Shown: positions 47,359 to 55,643 of the stretch, piece after piece
How positions within the stretch are numbered: the first letter of the stretch is position 1
Layout: the number at the start of each line of letters is the position of its first letter
From: Pseudidiomarina gelatinasegens
Lineage (GTDB): Bacteria; Pseudomonadota; Gammaproteobacteria; Enterobacterales; Alteromonadaceae
Direction: 5' to 3'
Assembly: GCF_004025325.1 (NCBI RefSeq)
Contig: NZ_RSFE01000003.1
Span: 310,001 to 374,000 of the forward strand
Length of the DNA: 64,000 nt
Translations under genes and position numbers: made by a program
The notes under the pieces: model-generated
The model's database searches: none
Told to the model about the DNA's origin: nothing
The model's input: the letters and a program-made list of their open reading frames with translations, nothing else

Positions 47359-48608
47359 GTAACCAGTTAGCAGAACAAATTTCACAACGCGCCGCCGTTG
47401 CGGCACGCGCAGTCGCCAATTTATCTGAAGCAAAAAAGAATCAGGTACTACAACGCATGGCTGATGCCATCCGCGACATGCAAAGTGACATATTAGAAGT
47501 TAACGAAAAAGACATGGCTGCAGGCCGTGAGAAAGGCCTCTCTGATGCAATGCTCGACCGCCTGCAACTAAATGCTGAACGCATTGAAGGCATGGCGACA
47601 GCGATTGAAGAAATTATCGAACTGGCCGACCCGGTTGGCGAACGTACGCCATTTGTGACACGCCCAAATGGTATTCAAGTGGACAAAATGAGAATTCCAC
47701 TTGGTGTAATTTGTATGATTTACGAAGCGCGCCCAAATGTAACAGCCGATGCCGGTGCGTTATGTTTCAAATCAGGCAACGCAGTTATCCTGCGTTGTGG
47801 TCGTGAAGCGATTGAAACCAGCAAAGCTATTGCCAAAGCATTACATAAGGCGCTACGTGATAGTGAATTGCCGGAAGATGTTATCACTGTCGTGCCAAGC
47901 CCAGATCGTGAACTTATGACCGAACTGCTAAAACAAGACAAATACATTGATTTGGTCATTCCACGCGGCGGTGAAGGCCTTATCCACTTTGTCAGCGATA
48001 ACAGCAAGATTCCTGTCATTCAGCATTACAAGGGCGTATGCCACTTGTACGTCGACAAAGATGCCGACCAAGAGAAGGCTCTGAACATTTTGCTGAACGG
48101 TAAAACACAACGCACTGGCGTCTGCAACGCTTTGGAAGGATTGGTCGTACATCAAGAAATTGCGACAAGCTTTCTACCCAAAGCCGCTGCGGCATTAGCT
48201 GAAAAGAATGTAATTATTCACGCTGACGCAGCTTCAGCTGAATATTTTGAAGATGCCGATGTGATCGCCGACGACGCGTACGGTGAAGAGTATCTCGCGC
48301 TGGAAATCGCTGTTCGTACAGTTCCTGATTTTGATGCAGCACTGGATCACATCCACACCTTCGGCAGTGGTCACACGGAAGTAATTGTGACTGAGAATCA
48401 AGCCGCTGCAGATCGTTTCATCCGTGAAATTGATTCGGCTGTAACCATGGCAAACACCTCTTCACGATTCAGTGATGGTGGCCAACTTGGTTTAGGTGCA
48501 GAAATAGGTATTTCAACCAGCAAGTTGCACGCTTATGGCCCGATGGGTTTACAAGCGTTAACAACTGAAAAATTCGTGGTTACCGGTGACGGTCAAATTC
48601 GCGAATAG
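47355..48608 (+). CDS. proA: Glutamate-5-semialdehyde dehydrogenase ProA
   Basis: NADPH-dependent reduction of gamma-glutamyl phosphate to the semialdehyde, which cyclises to P5C for ProC. It has 417 residues. Family blocks include RIPLGVICMIYEARPNVTAD, LCFKSGNAVILRCG, IPRGGEGLIHFV and the catalytic Cys in KTQRTGVCNALEGL, then the late SSRFSDGGQLGLGAEIGIST. It is coupled to proB by a 4-bp overlap. Its last 16 bases overlap the 3' end of the convergent waaA-kdkA gene. Confidence 0.96.
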   Translation: MSNQLAEQISQRAAVAARAVANLSEAKKNQVLQRMADAIRDMQSDILEVNEKDMAAGREKGLSDAMLDRLQLNAERIEGMATAIEEIIELADPVGERTPFVTRPNGIQVDKMRIPLGVICMIYEARPNVTADAGALCFKSGNAVILRCGREAIETSKAIAKALHKALRDSELPEDVITVVPSPDRELMTELLKQDKYIDLVIPRGGEGLIHFVSDNSKIPVIQHYKGVCHLYVDKDADQEKALNILLNGKTQRTGVCNALEGLVVHQEIATSFLPKAAAALAEKNVIIHADAASAEYFEDADVIADDAYGEEYLALEIAVRTVPDFDAALDHIHTFGSGHTEVIVTENQAAADRFIREIDSAVTMANTSSRFSDGGQLGLGAEIGISTSKLHAYGPMGLQALTTEKFVVTGDGQIRE

Positions 48609-50617
48609 CCGGCAATAAGTTTGGGCCAATCACGTGTTTCATCCCAATGAAATACTTGATTGGCCTCTGTCGCTTTTGTTAATTCTTTTCTGAACGAACG
48701 CAGCAAACGCTGTATATTTTTCTCGCGCCAATCGCCTTCTGCTCTTATTTCACATTTATCAAAATCAACTATCCAAGCCTTACCTGCGTTATCAAGCATC
48801 AAGTTATGACAATTTAAATCAGAATGATAAACCTGATGGTTGTGTAATTGCTTTATCACCTGCCCAAGACTTTCCCATTCATGGCTTTCTAACTGCCGTT
48901 GTTGGAGCAGTTTAAAAGTGTCCTGAGCATTCGGTATAACTTCGACCAAAATGTCTGCGCGATACCCCCATATTGGGGCCTTAACGTACCGAGCTGCTAC
49001 TGGGCGAGGCACCGGCAGTCCAGCTTCTCGTAGTTTAAGCAGCAATGAAAACTCAGCCATTGCTCGGCTACTGGCAACAGGCTCGCGTTTGAAACGGTCC
49101 GTATTCACTTTGCCCACTAATCCGCCCCGATAATAATGACGGAGCAATAAACCGTGCTCTGCAGCATCAATGAACCACGCAGTGCTGCGTCCGGTAGCAG
49201 AGCCTTTAATTTGGTTGTGAGCACGCCAATATTCCGGATCAAAATAGTCGTTTGTACAATCGCTTAGAACCTCAGGATCGAACCACAAGGTCGTATCGCG
49301 AGTTGGTTTTACCGTTTGCATCATAAACACTGTCCTAGAAGTCGCTGCACCTGTAAACACAGATAGTGTCGCACGAATGTCCGAAAACACTGCGTTGGTA
49401 GCGCCTTGGTCATTGGCAAATTCCTGCGCTGCGTTGTCGGCTAACTGCTTGCAAAGTGCGGGTTGCTCAAGTAATTGATGCCAACTATTGGCGAGTTGAT
49501 CGGCGTTTGAAACCATCATAACGCCATTGGCTTGCTGCAAGCGATCGTAAATGTCCTGAAAGTTAAATATGTGACAGCCAGAAATTACTGGGGTGTGGGT
49601 TGCAACCGGCTCGAGCGGATTGTGCCCGCCGCGCTCGATTAAGCTTCCGCCAACAAAAGCAACATCGGCGAGAGCGTACCACAACAATAGCTCGCCCATG
49701 CTGTCCCCTAAAAACACCTGACTTTGGCTAGCTATGTCCTCGCCACTGCTGCGTCGAACATAAGTAAAACCTGCTTTAGCAATAGCTTCAGCCCCAGCTT
49801 CGAAACGTTCTGGATGGCGTGGCACCAGTATAAGTAATGCGGAGGGGTGATGTTTTTGCAGTTTTCGAAACGCGCTTAGAACTTGTTCATCCTCGCCGTC
49901 GTGTGTGCTTGCCGCTAGTAAAATTAGCCTATTTAGCTGTTCCCGCAAGCGTTCAGCTTCAGCTTTTATCTCATGTGAAACTTGAAAATCGTGCTTTAAG
50001 TTCCCTCTCACCACAACCCGTTCGCTCGACATTCCCAACTCGATAAAACGCGTTCGAGTAGCTTGGGTTTGTGCCGCAATTGCCGTCACTGCAGGCCAGA
50101 TTGGCCCAACGAGCCAACTGTACTTGCGATAGCTTTTAGCCGAGCGCTCCGACAACCGAGCATTAACCACCATCACCGGAACAGCGCGTTGCTGCGCTTG
50201 CTGTAACATACAAGGCCATAATTCAGTTTCTAAGATCACCACCAAGCGTGGCGCAAACTTATCGAAAAAACGACGCATCGAGCCCGGTGTGTCAATCGGT
50301 AAGTAAGCATGGAATACGCGATCGCCAAATAGCTTAACAGCCAGTTCAGCCGCTGTAGGAGTCATCGAGGTTAGTGTAACCCCAAGGTGAGGATAGTCAT
50401 TTAAGATCTGTTCAATTAAGCCTTTAGCCGCGACAGTTTCACCAACTGAAACGCAGTGGATAATAATGCCATCGCGCGCCTGCACCGGAACATCTTGCAG
50501 CGCCAGCCGCTCAGGCCAACGCTGCCGATATGCTGGAGCCTTTCTACTACGCACCCACAAATATATAAATACCAATGGGGTTATGCAGCGAATCAGCAGC
50601 CGATAAGCAAATGTCAT
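48593..50617 (-). CDS. waaA-kdkA: Fused Kdo transferase (WaaA) - Kdo kinase (KdkA)
   Basis: One uninterrupted 674-codon frame joins two LPS-core enzymes. Residues 1-421 are WaaA (KdtA): an N-terminal membrane anchor (RLLIRCITPLVFIYLWV), catalytic Glu60 in SVGETVAAKGL, ETELWPCM, VVNARLSERS, and GGSLIERGGHNPLEP of the GT-B C-domain. Residues about 433-674 are KdkA: IKGSATGRSTAWF, RHYYRGGL, the kinase catalytic loop YHSDLNCHN (Asp600, Asn605) and the metal site VDFDKCE (Asp618). Normally these are two proteins, of about 425 and 240 residues. The junction has Met432-Met433 preceded by AGGA at 8 nt (49333-49336), so internal initiation of a free kinase is conceivable. It follows a glycosyltransferase-like gene by 6 bp. 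Confidence 0.93.
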   Translation of the reverse strand: MTFAYRLLIRCITPLVFIYLWVRSRKAPAYRQRWPERLALQDVPVQARDGIIIHCVSVGETVAAKGLIEQILNDYPHLGVTLTSMTPTAAELAVKLFGDRVFHAYLPIDTPGSMRRFFDKFAPRLVVILETELWPCMLQQAQQRAVPVMVVNARLSERSAKSYRKYSWLVGPIWPAVTAIAAQTQATRTRFIELGMSSERVVVRGNLKHDFQVSHEIKAEAERLREQLNRLILLAASTHDGEDEQVLSAFRKLQKHHPSALLILVPRHPERFEAGAEAIAKAGFTYVRRSSGEDIASQSQVFLGDSMGELLLWYALADVAFVGGSLIERGGHNPLEPVATHTPVISGCHIFNFQDIYDRLQQANGVMMVSNADQLANSWHQLLEQPALCKQLADNAAQEFANDQGATNAVFSDIRATLSVFTGAATSRTVFMMQTVKPTRDTTLWFDPEVLSDCTNDYFDPEYWRAHNQIKGSATGRSTAWFIDAAEHGLLLRHYYRGGLVGKVNTDRFKREPVASSRAMAEFSLLLKLREAGLPVPRPVAARYVKAPIWGYRADILVEVIPNAQDTFKLLQQRQLESHEWESLGQVIKQLHNHQVYHSDLNCHNLMLDNAGKAWIVDFDKCEIRAEGDWREKNIQRLLRSFRKELTKATEANQVFHWDETRDWPKLIAGYSRI

Positions 50618-50623
50618 CTTCGC

Positions 50624-51364
50624 TTAACGCCAGTATTCTTTAATCCAAGTGGTTGGCAAAACCTTTCTATACCACTTCCCACTACGCCCTGCCACTGCGT
50701 CATCAGGGTGTGGACGCCCGTGAAATATAATCACTTTAGCGCCGGCAGGAATGCGCGGTTGTTGAAAAAAGCTAAGCGGGAATGGCCGCAAACAGTGGCG
50801 CTTAAAGCTACGACACCACTCAGCTGGCCAGTACTTCAACTTGCCTTGGCGTGCTACAAACTGCGTAATGAACTCTTGTTCATTACGAACGTCTTTACGT
50901 GAACCTACCGGATCATTCTTCAGATGTTCGAGAGCATCCACATGGGCGCCAATATTAAATCGAAATACCGACGTATTGCCGGTCGCATCAGATTTATCCC
51001 ATTCTTTGATAACCAAGAAGTCGCCTTCAGGCTCAAAGAACTCGTCTAAACTGCCAACAATTACTATATCAAGGTCGAGAAAAAGGGTTGGCCCTTGCAA
51101 GTCATACAGCGGGTCGGCAAAACAAGTGAGCTTTAACCAACCATGCGCGAACGTCCATGGTTTACGTTGATCAAAGTCTTCAAAACCAATTTCCGGTATC
51201 GGCTTCACCTCAACTTCGTCGCGAATGCCTTCAGCATCGTCAGTCAAGCACACGAATCGAAACGGCAATGAAATATTGCGACTAACCATCGAATACAATG
51301 TATTGACGTAATCCGACCCGTATTTCTTACCCCACTTTATACAAATGATGTTAACTGGCTGCAT
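50624..51364 (-). CDS. Glycosyltransferase-like protein (DxD motif), probable LPS core enzyme
   Basis: 246-residue protein with no signal peptide or membrane span. It opens MQPVNIICIKWGKKYGSDYV with a likely nucleotide-sugar-binding strand, has VCLTDDAEG, and carries a DxD metal motif in LFLDLDIVIVGSLDEFF, the arrangement seen in GT-A-fold transferases related to GT8-like and capsule or core enzymes. Late FNIGAH and VIIFHGRPHPDD resemble the distal active-site histidine of such enzymes. I do not recognise an exact orthologue. Its position directly upstream of waaA-kdkA suggests core oligosaccharide assembly; this is inference. RBS AGGA precedes the ATG. Confidence 0.65.
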   Translation of the reverse strand: MQPVNIICIKWGKKYGSDYVNTLYSMVSRNISLPFRFVCLTDDAEGIRDEVEVKPIPEIGFEDFDQRKPWTFAHGWLKLTCFADPLYDLQGPTLFLDLDIVIVGSLDEFFEPEGDFLVIKEWDKSDATGNTSVFRFNIGAHVDALEHLKNDPVGSRKDVRNEQEFITQFVARQGKLKYWPAEWCRSFKRHCLRPFPLSFFQQPRIPAGAKVIIFHGRPHPDDAVAGRSGKWYRKVLPTTWIKEYWR

Positions 51365-51394
51365 GATTTTCCTGCCTGACGTTTGCCTTGTTTA

Positions 51395-51448
51395 ATAGCG
51401 AGTATAATGCCAAATTTTCAGTGATCTCGCTATGCTAAAACACGTAAT
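51395..51448 (+). promoter_or_regulatory. Photolyase upstream region: ECF-like promoter, TATAAT and inverted repeat
   Basis: TGATCT (51422-51427) and CGTAAT (51443-51448) are spaced by 15 bp, with the start expected near 51455, 33 bp before the ATG. This resembles, from memory, the TGATC...CGTA promoters of ECF11 (RpoE-ChrR) sigma factors. A separate perfect TATAAT (51403-51408) lacks a good -35. The inverted repeat ATAGCGAG (51395-51402) / CTCGCTAT (51426-51433) brackets the TATAAT and touches the TGATCT. Confidence 0.42.
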
Positions 51449-51487
51449 ATCTAATGATATCCTTATAACTTAGCGCAGTTTTAACAT

Positions 51488-53089
51488 ATGACTAGTTTAT
51501 CTTCAGAACTTGATGGCTGCCTGCTCGACCCAAGCGTGCTTACCTCAAGTTCGTTCGAGCGCATCGCATTGGTTTTAGGCGACCAGCTCAACGCGTCACA
51601 CAGCTGGTATCGTGAAGTTGATCCACAACGGCTGTTTGTCATTATGGAAGTGCGCCAGGAAACAGACTACGCCACTCACCACATTCAAAAAGTTGTCGGC
51701 TTTTTTGCGGCAATGCGCAAATTTGCGGCCGCATTAACAAAAGCGGGTCATGAGGTCCTTTATCTCACTTTAGATGCCTCAGTAAATCAGCAAAACGTAT
51801 GTAATAACCTAACCCATTTAACTTCCCTCGCGCCGAAGTTAACACACATAGATCTCCAACAGCCTGATGAATATCGCGTTGACGCCTACTTACAAGCTTG
51901 GGCCGAGCATCAATCGCTTACCGTAACCTGGCATGATACCGAGCACTTTCTGTGCGAAAGAAATGTTCTAAGCGAATGGTTTCCAGCTAAGCATAATTTT
52001 CTGATGGAAAGCTTTTATCGCCGAGTACGGAAGCTTACGGGATACCTGATGGAAAACGGCAAGCCGATTGGGGGAAAATGGAATTTTGATAAAGAAAATC
52101 GCAACAAGCTGCCAGCTAAGCATGAAGTTAGCAACACGTTATGTTTTGCGCATGATGTGAGTGCTCTGGTGGATATGATTAAGAAGTCAGGTGTTAAGAC
52201 CATTGGTGAGATCAATCCGCGCCAATTCATCTGGCCAATAACTCGGGCCGAATCACGTCAACTCTTAGAGCACTTTGCACAGAATCTACTACCAGAATTT
52301 GGTCGCTATCAAGATGCCATGCACACAGACCATTGGTCGCTCTATCACGCCAGACTATCATTTGCGCTCAATACAAAAATGATTAGCCCCCGCGAGGTTG
52401 TAGAGCGTGCAATACGCCAATGGCAACAGCACCCAGACACCATTAACATTGCCCAAGTTGAAGGCTTTGTTAGGCAAATTATTGGCTGGCGAGAGTTTAT
52501 TCGCGCAATATACTGGCATCACATGCCTGGCTACCAGAAGCTCAACTTTTTTGACAACAAACAGCCGCTACCAGACTTTTACTGGACGGGCGACACGCGC
52601 ATGCAGTGCCTTGCAAGTAGTATCAAACAGTCGCTTAAATATGCATACGCCCATCACATTCAAAGGCTTATGATAACTGGTAACTTCGCGTTATTGATTG
52701 GCGCCGCCCCAGATGTGGTGGATGATTGGTATCTTGGAATATACATCGATGCTATTGAGTGGGTCGAGCTACCCAACACACGTGGCATGAGTCAATTCGC
52801 CGACGCCGGTATTTTAGCGACTAAACCCTATGTATCCAGCGGCTCGTACATTAACAAAATGTCGAACTATTGTGCCAACTGTCATTACGATGTGAACCAA
52901 CGTACTGGAGATAACGCATGCCCGTTCAATAGCCTATACTGGAATTTCATACATCAACATCAACACCAACTTAGCAACAATCCACGTATGGCTTTGATTT
53001 TGAATCAATGGCAAAAACGTACTGCAGAACAACAGCAGGAATTAGTGCAACAAGCGAAACTTTACTTGGGCTCTATCAATAATCTATAG
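51488..53089 (+). CDS. Iron-sulfur photolyase/cryptochrome (FeS-BCP, PhrB/CryB type)
   Basis: 533-residue flavoprotein of the 'deoxyribodipyrimidine photolyase-related' family, whose studied members include the (6-4) photolyase PhrB of Agrobacterium and CryB of Rhodobacter. An N-terminal Rossmann domain (RIALVLGDQLNASHSWY) leads to a C-terminal FAD domain (VEGFVRQIIGWREFIRAIYW, LMITGNFALL, WVELPNTRGMSQFAD). Four cysteines, Cys374, Cys462, Cys465 and Cys478, have spacings 88-3-13, the same as I recall for the PhrB [4Fe-4S] ligands. Repair of (6-4) photoproducts or blue-light signalling are both possible. A lipocalin gene follows after 9 bp. Confidence 0.9.
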   Translation: MTSLSSELDGCLLDPSVLTSSSFERIALVLGDQLNASHSWYREVDPQRLFVIMEVRQETDYATHHIQKVVGFFAAMRKFAAALTKAGHEVLYLTLDASVNQQNVCNNLTHLTSLAPKLTHIDLQQPDEYRVDAYLQAWAEHQSLTVTWHDTEHFLCERNVLSEWFPAKHNFLMESFYRRVRKLTGYLMENGKPIGGKWNFDKENRNKLPAKHEVSNTLCFAHDVSALVDMIKKSGVKTIGEINPRQFIWPITRAESRQLLEHFAQNLLPEFGRYQDAMHTDHWSLYHARLSFALNTKMISPREVVERAIRQWQQHPDTINIAQVEGFVRQIIGWREFIRAIYWHHMPGYQKLNFFDNKQPLPDFYWTGDTRMQCLASSIKQSLKYAYAHHIQRLMITGNFALLIGAAPDVVDDWYLGIYIDAIEWVELPNTRGMSQFADAGILATKPYVSSGSYINKMSNYCANCHYDVNQRTGDNACPFNSLYWNFIHQHQHQLSNNPRMALILNQWQKRTAEQQQELVQQAKLYLGSINNL

Positions 53090-53098
53090 GGACTTTAT

Positions 53099-53632
53099 AT
53101 GAAACATTTTCTATCAGCAGTTTTGGCTGGTGTGGTACTGATGGGTTGCAGCAGTGCACCAACACCCGTGGCACCGATCATCAAGGACTTTGAAGCCAAA
53201 CGTTACCTGGGTAAATGGTATGAAATAATACGACTACCGCACAGCTTTGAAGAAGGGTTAGAACAGGTTACTGCTGAATATCGCCTCAATGCAGACAACA
53301 CCATTGAAGTCACAAACCGGGGTTATAATGTCGCCGAAGGTCAATGGGAAACAGCGATTGGACATGCGGAACCTATTGGCTTAGCAATGTACCGTGTTAC
53401 GTTTTTTTGGCCATTTGACGGCGGCTATTATATTAGCCAACTGCACGAAGACGACGGCGGAAACTATCAGGTTTCTGTGGTAACGAGTGACAACCATGAT
53501 TATTTCTGGGTACTTTCTCGCTCACCAGATGTGTCAGAAGAAGTTATTGAAGGCGTACTAAAACAAGCAGAGAGTTGGGGATATGATACCAGCCAGATGA
53601 TTCGGGTGAATCATCCGACCGGTAGTCATTAA
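53099..53632 (+). CDS. blc: Outer-membrane lipocalin Blc
   Basis: 177-residue lipoprotein. Signal peptide MKHFLSAVLAGVVLMGCSS has a lipobox with Cys17; Ser18-Ser19 after the cysteine favour outer-membrane sorting. The lipocalin fold shows YLGKWYEIIRLPHSFE (the G-x-W motif), VTNRGYN, FFWPFDGGYYI and DYFWVLSRSPDVSEE. Bacterial lipocalins bind lysophospholipids or fatty acids and are linked to membrane stress. AGGGA is close upstream; the gene is probably co-transcribed with the photolyase. The stop codons of blc and the convergent deaD are 3 bp apart. Confidence 0.93.
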   Translation: MKHFLSAVLAGVVLMGCSSAPTPVAPIIKDFEAKRYLGKWYEIIRLPHSFEEGLEQVTAEYRLNADNTIEVTNRGYNVAEGQWETAIGHAEPIGLAMYRVTFFWPFDGGYYISQLHEDDGGNYQVSVVTSDNHDYFWVLSRSPDVSEEVIEGVLKQAESWGYDTSQMIRVNHPTGSH

Positions 53633-53635
53633 TAC

Positions 53636-55441
53636 TTACTGCGGACGGCGGCTACGACGCTCGCCTTGGCTACGGCCTGGGCGATCGTTACGACGTTGAG
53701 CGCCTTTAAATGCTGGGCGTTCACCACCTGGAGGACGCGGACGACGCGTGATTTGCTCAGTTGGAGCAAGCTCTAAGCCCATCTGTTGCTGACGCACACG
53801 AGCGCGTTGCAATACACGAACTACAGCCACCGGCATGCCTTTTGGTAATTCGACAAGGCTATGCGCGTCAAACAACTGGATTTGACCAATAAAGCGACTA
53901 TCGATATCACCTTCGTTTGCAATTGCACCAACGATATCTTGTGGACGCGCACCGTGTTCACGGCCTACTTGAATGCGATAGGTATCAAATTCAATATTGG
54001 CATCGCGACCACGCGGGCTGCGTTTTTCACGACCGTCACGGCTATCGCCACGCGCATCGCGTTTGTCACGTGAACGCTCTTCGAATTTACGTGGTGGTGG
54101 ATCTTCAGAAACAATCAATGGACGCTGAAGGTTCTGTTGCGCAAGCAATGCAGCTGCGATTTGGTCTGAATTCAAACCAGTTTCTTCCTGCATTTTTGCG
54201 ATGATCTCGCTCAATACAGTGAAATTACCACCCGCTACAGTATCAACAATTTGCTGCTGCAATTTCTGCTGACGATGCGCGCTGAGCTCTTTCGCATTCG
54301 GTACTTCGAAGTTTTCGATGGTGCCGTTGGTTAAACGCTCATAGGTACGTAGTAAATGTTTTTCTTTACCACGATAAAATAAGATTGCTTCACCACTGCG
54401 ACCAGCACGGCCAGTACGACCGATGCGATGCACATAGGATTCACTGTCACCCGGCAAATCATAGTTCACCACGTGGGTAATTTCTGGTACGTCAAGACCA
54501 CGTGCAACAACGTCAGTTGCAACCAAAATCTCAATACGACCGCTGCGCAATTGCGCTACTGTTTGCTCGCGTTGAGATTGGTTCAAATCGCCACTCAATG
54601 GTGATGCCTTGAAACCTGAGGCTTGTAGCTGCTCAGTAACATCCATGGTGTCTGAACGTGTACGTACGAAAATCAGTACACGTTGATACTCAAGGGTTTC
54701 TAGCAAACGGGTTAATGCCTGCATCTTACTTAAACCGCGAACCAACCATGCGCGCTGGCGAATTGTCGCCTGTGCTTTGGTTTGAGCCGCGATTTGAATA
54801 TTCAATGGTTGCTCACCCGCTTCGTTAACCAAGAAAGTTTTAGCGAGCTTACGAATAACCGGAGGCATGGTTGCTGAAAACAATGCACGTTGAGCAGTTT
54901 TTGGAACAGCTTTCATGATTGTTTCAATATCGTCAATAAAGCCCATATTCAACATTTCATCGGCTTCATCAAGCACAGCAAAACGCAGCGCGCTTAAGTT
55001 CAATACACCCTTTTTAAGCAAGTCGAGCAAACGACCAGGGGTACCAACAACCACTTGAGCGCCACCGCGTAATGCTTTGATTTGTGGACCAAATGCAGCG
55101 CCGCCATATACTGTGGTGACTTCGAGGCCACGTATTTGATTAGCAAATTCGTTGATAGCTTCCGCAACCTGCATCGCAAGTTCACGCGTTGGCGCAACAA
55201 CCAATAATTGGGTGCTACGCTCGTTAGCATCAAGCATGCTCAAGCCAGGCAAACCAAAAGCAGCGGTTTTACCGGTACCGGTTTGCGCTTCGCCGAGCAC
55301 GTTTTTGCCTTCCATAAGTGCAGGAATGGCCTGCAATTGGATTGGCGTTGGTTGGGTGAAATTCATTTTTTCTAGCTGTTTAAGCACAACAGCGGGCAGG
55401 CCCAAATCGGCGAACGATTGGCCAGTCATTACTTCAGACAT
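53636..55441 (-). CDS. deaD: DEAD-box RNA helicase DeaD (CsdA)
   Basis: ATP-dependent RNA helicase of ribosome assembly and cold adaptation. The Q motif (MNFTQPTPIQLQAIP), AQTGTGKTA, PTRELAMQV, DEADEMLN, SATMP and HRIGRTGRAGR motifs are complete. A C-terminal DbpA-like RNA-binding domain (about 470-550, FDTYRIQVGREHGARPQDIVGAIANEG) and an Arg-rich tail follow. I choose ATG 55441 (MSEVMTGQSFADLGL), giving 601 residues. An in-frame GTG at 55516 would add 25 unconserved residues across a leader hairpin and lacks an RBS. The leader is about 155 nt and structured. Confidence 0.96.
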   Translation of the reverse strand: MSEVMTGQSFADLGLPAVVLKQLEKMNFTQPTPIQLQAIPALMEGKNVLGEAQTGTGKTAAFGLPGLSMLDANERSTQLLVVAPTRELAMQVAEAINEFANQIRGLEVTTVYGGAAFGPQIKALRGGAQVVVGTPGRLLDLLKKGVLNLSALRFAVLDEADEMLNMGFIDDIETIMKAVPKTAQRALFSATMPPVIRKLAKTFLVNEAGEQPLNIQIAAQTKAQATIRQRAWLVRGLSKMQALTRLLETLEYQRVLIFVRTRSDTMDVTEQLQASGFKASPLSGDLNQSQREQTVAQLRSGRIEILVATDVVARGLDVPEITHVVNYDLPGDSESYVHRIGRTGRAGRSGEAILFYRGKEKHLLRTYERLTNGTIENFEVPNAKELSAHRQQKLQQQIVDTVAGGNFTVLSEIIAKMQEETGLNSDQIAAALLAQQNLQRPLIVSEDPPPRKFEERSRDKRDARGDSRDGREKRSPRGRDANIEFDTYRIQVGREHGARPQDIVGAIANEGDIDSRFIGQIQLFDAHSLVELPKGMPVAVVRVLQRARVRQQQMGLELAPTEQITRRPRPPGGERPAFKGAQRRNDRPGRSQGERRSRRPQ

Positions 55442-55465
55442 ATTTTTCTCACATGTTTCTGTATT

Positions 55466-55582
55466 GCGTATATAAAGGGGGTTGATATACGCCACGCTAC
55501 AGAACACGATGAACACTCTGGCAGGAAATAGGCGCTGTTACCCCAGCAAATTCAGGGGTAAGTCCGCTCCCATCAATAGCGG
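55466..55582 (-). promoter_or_regulatory. Structured 5' leader of deaD (three hairpins)
   Basis: Between the predicted start (about 55596) and ATG 55441 are three inverted repeats: CCGCT/AGCGG (55564-55568, 55578-55582); TTACCCC/GGGGTAA (55538-55544, 55555-55561); and a perfect 8-bp GCGTATAT/ATATACGC (55466-55473, 55485-55492) with a C-rich loop on the transcript. Long structured leaders are typical of cold-shock mRNAs such as E. coli deaD and cspA. Confidence 0.5.
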
Positions 55583-55602
55583 TAATGACCCTGAGGCCGC
55601 GA

Positions 55603-55631
55603 ACTATACGCTAAATGTTAGGGGAACACAA
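55603..55631 (-). promoter_or_regulatory. Candidate deaD promoter
   Basis: On the minus strand TTGTGT (55631-55626) and TATAGT (55608-55603) are separated by exactly 17 bp. Transcription would begin near 55596. It lies back to back with the gabD promoter, 12 bp from that promoter's -35. Confidence 0.55.
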
Positions 55632-55643
55632 GTTAAACTAGCA

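Noticed and set aside
48593-50617. WaaA and KdkA as two genes joined by a sequencing error
   Set aside because: Both domains are in the same frame with no stop, a normal linker of about ten residues and conserved ends on both sides. An error is possible but nothing in the sequence demands it.
55442-55516. 25-residue N-terminal extension of DeaD from GTG 55516
   Set aside because: The residues do not resemble DeaD proteins, the GTG has no Shine-Dalgarno, and the stretch overlaps a perfect leader hairpin.
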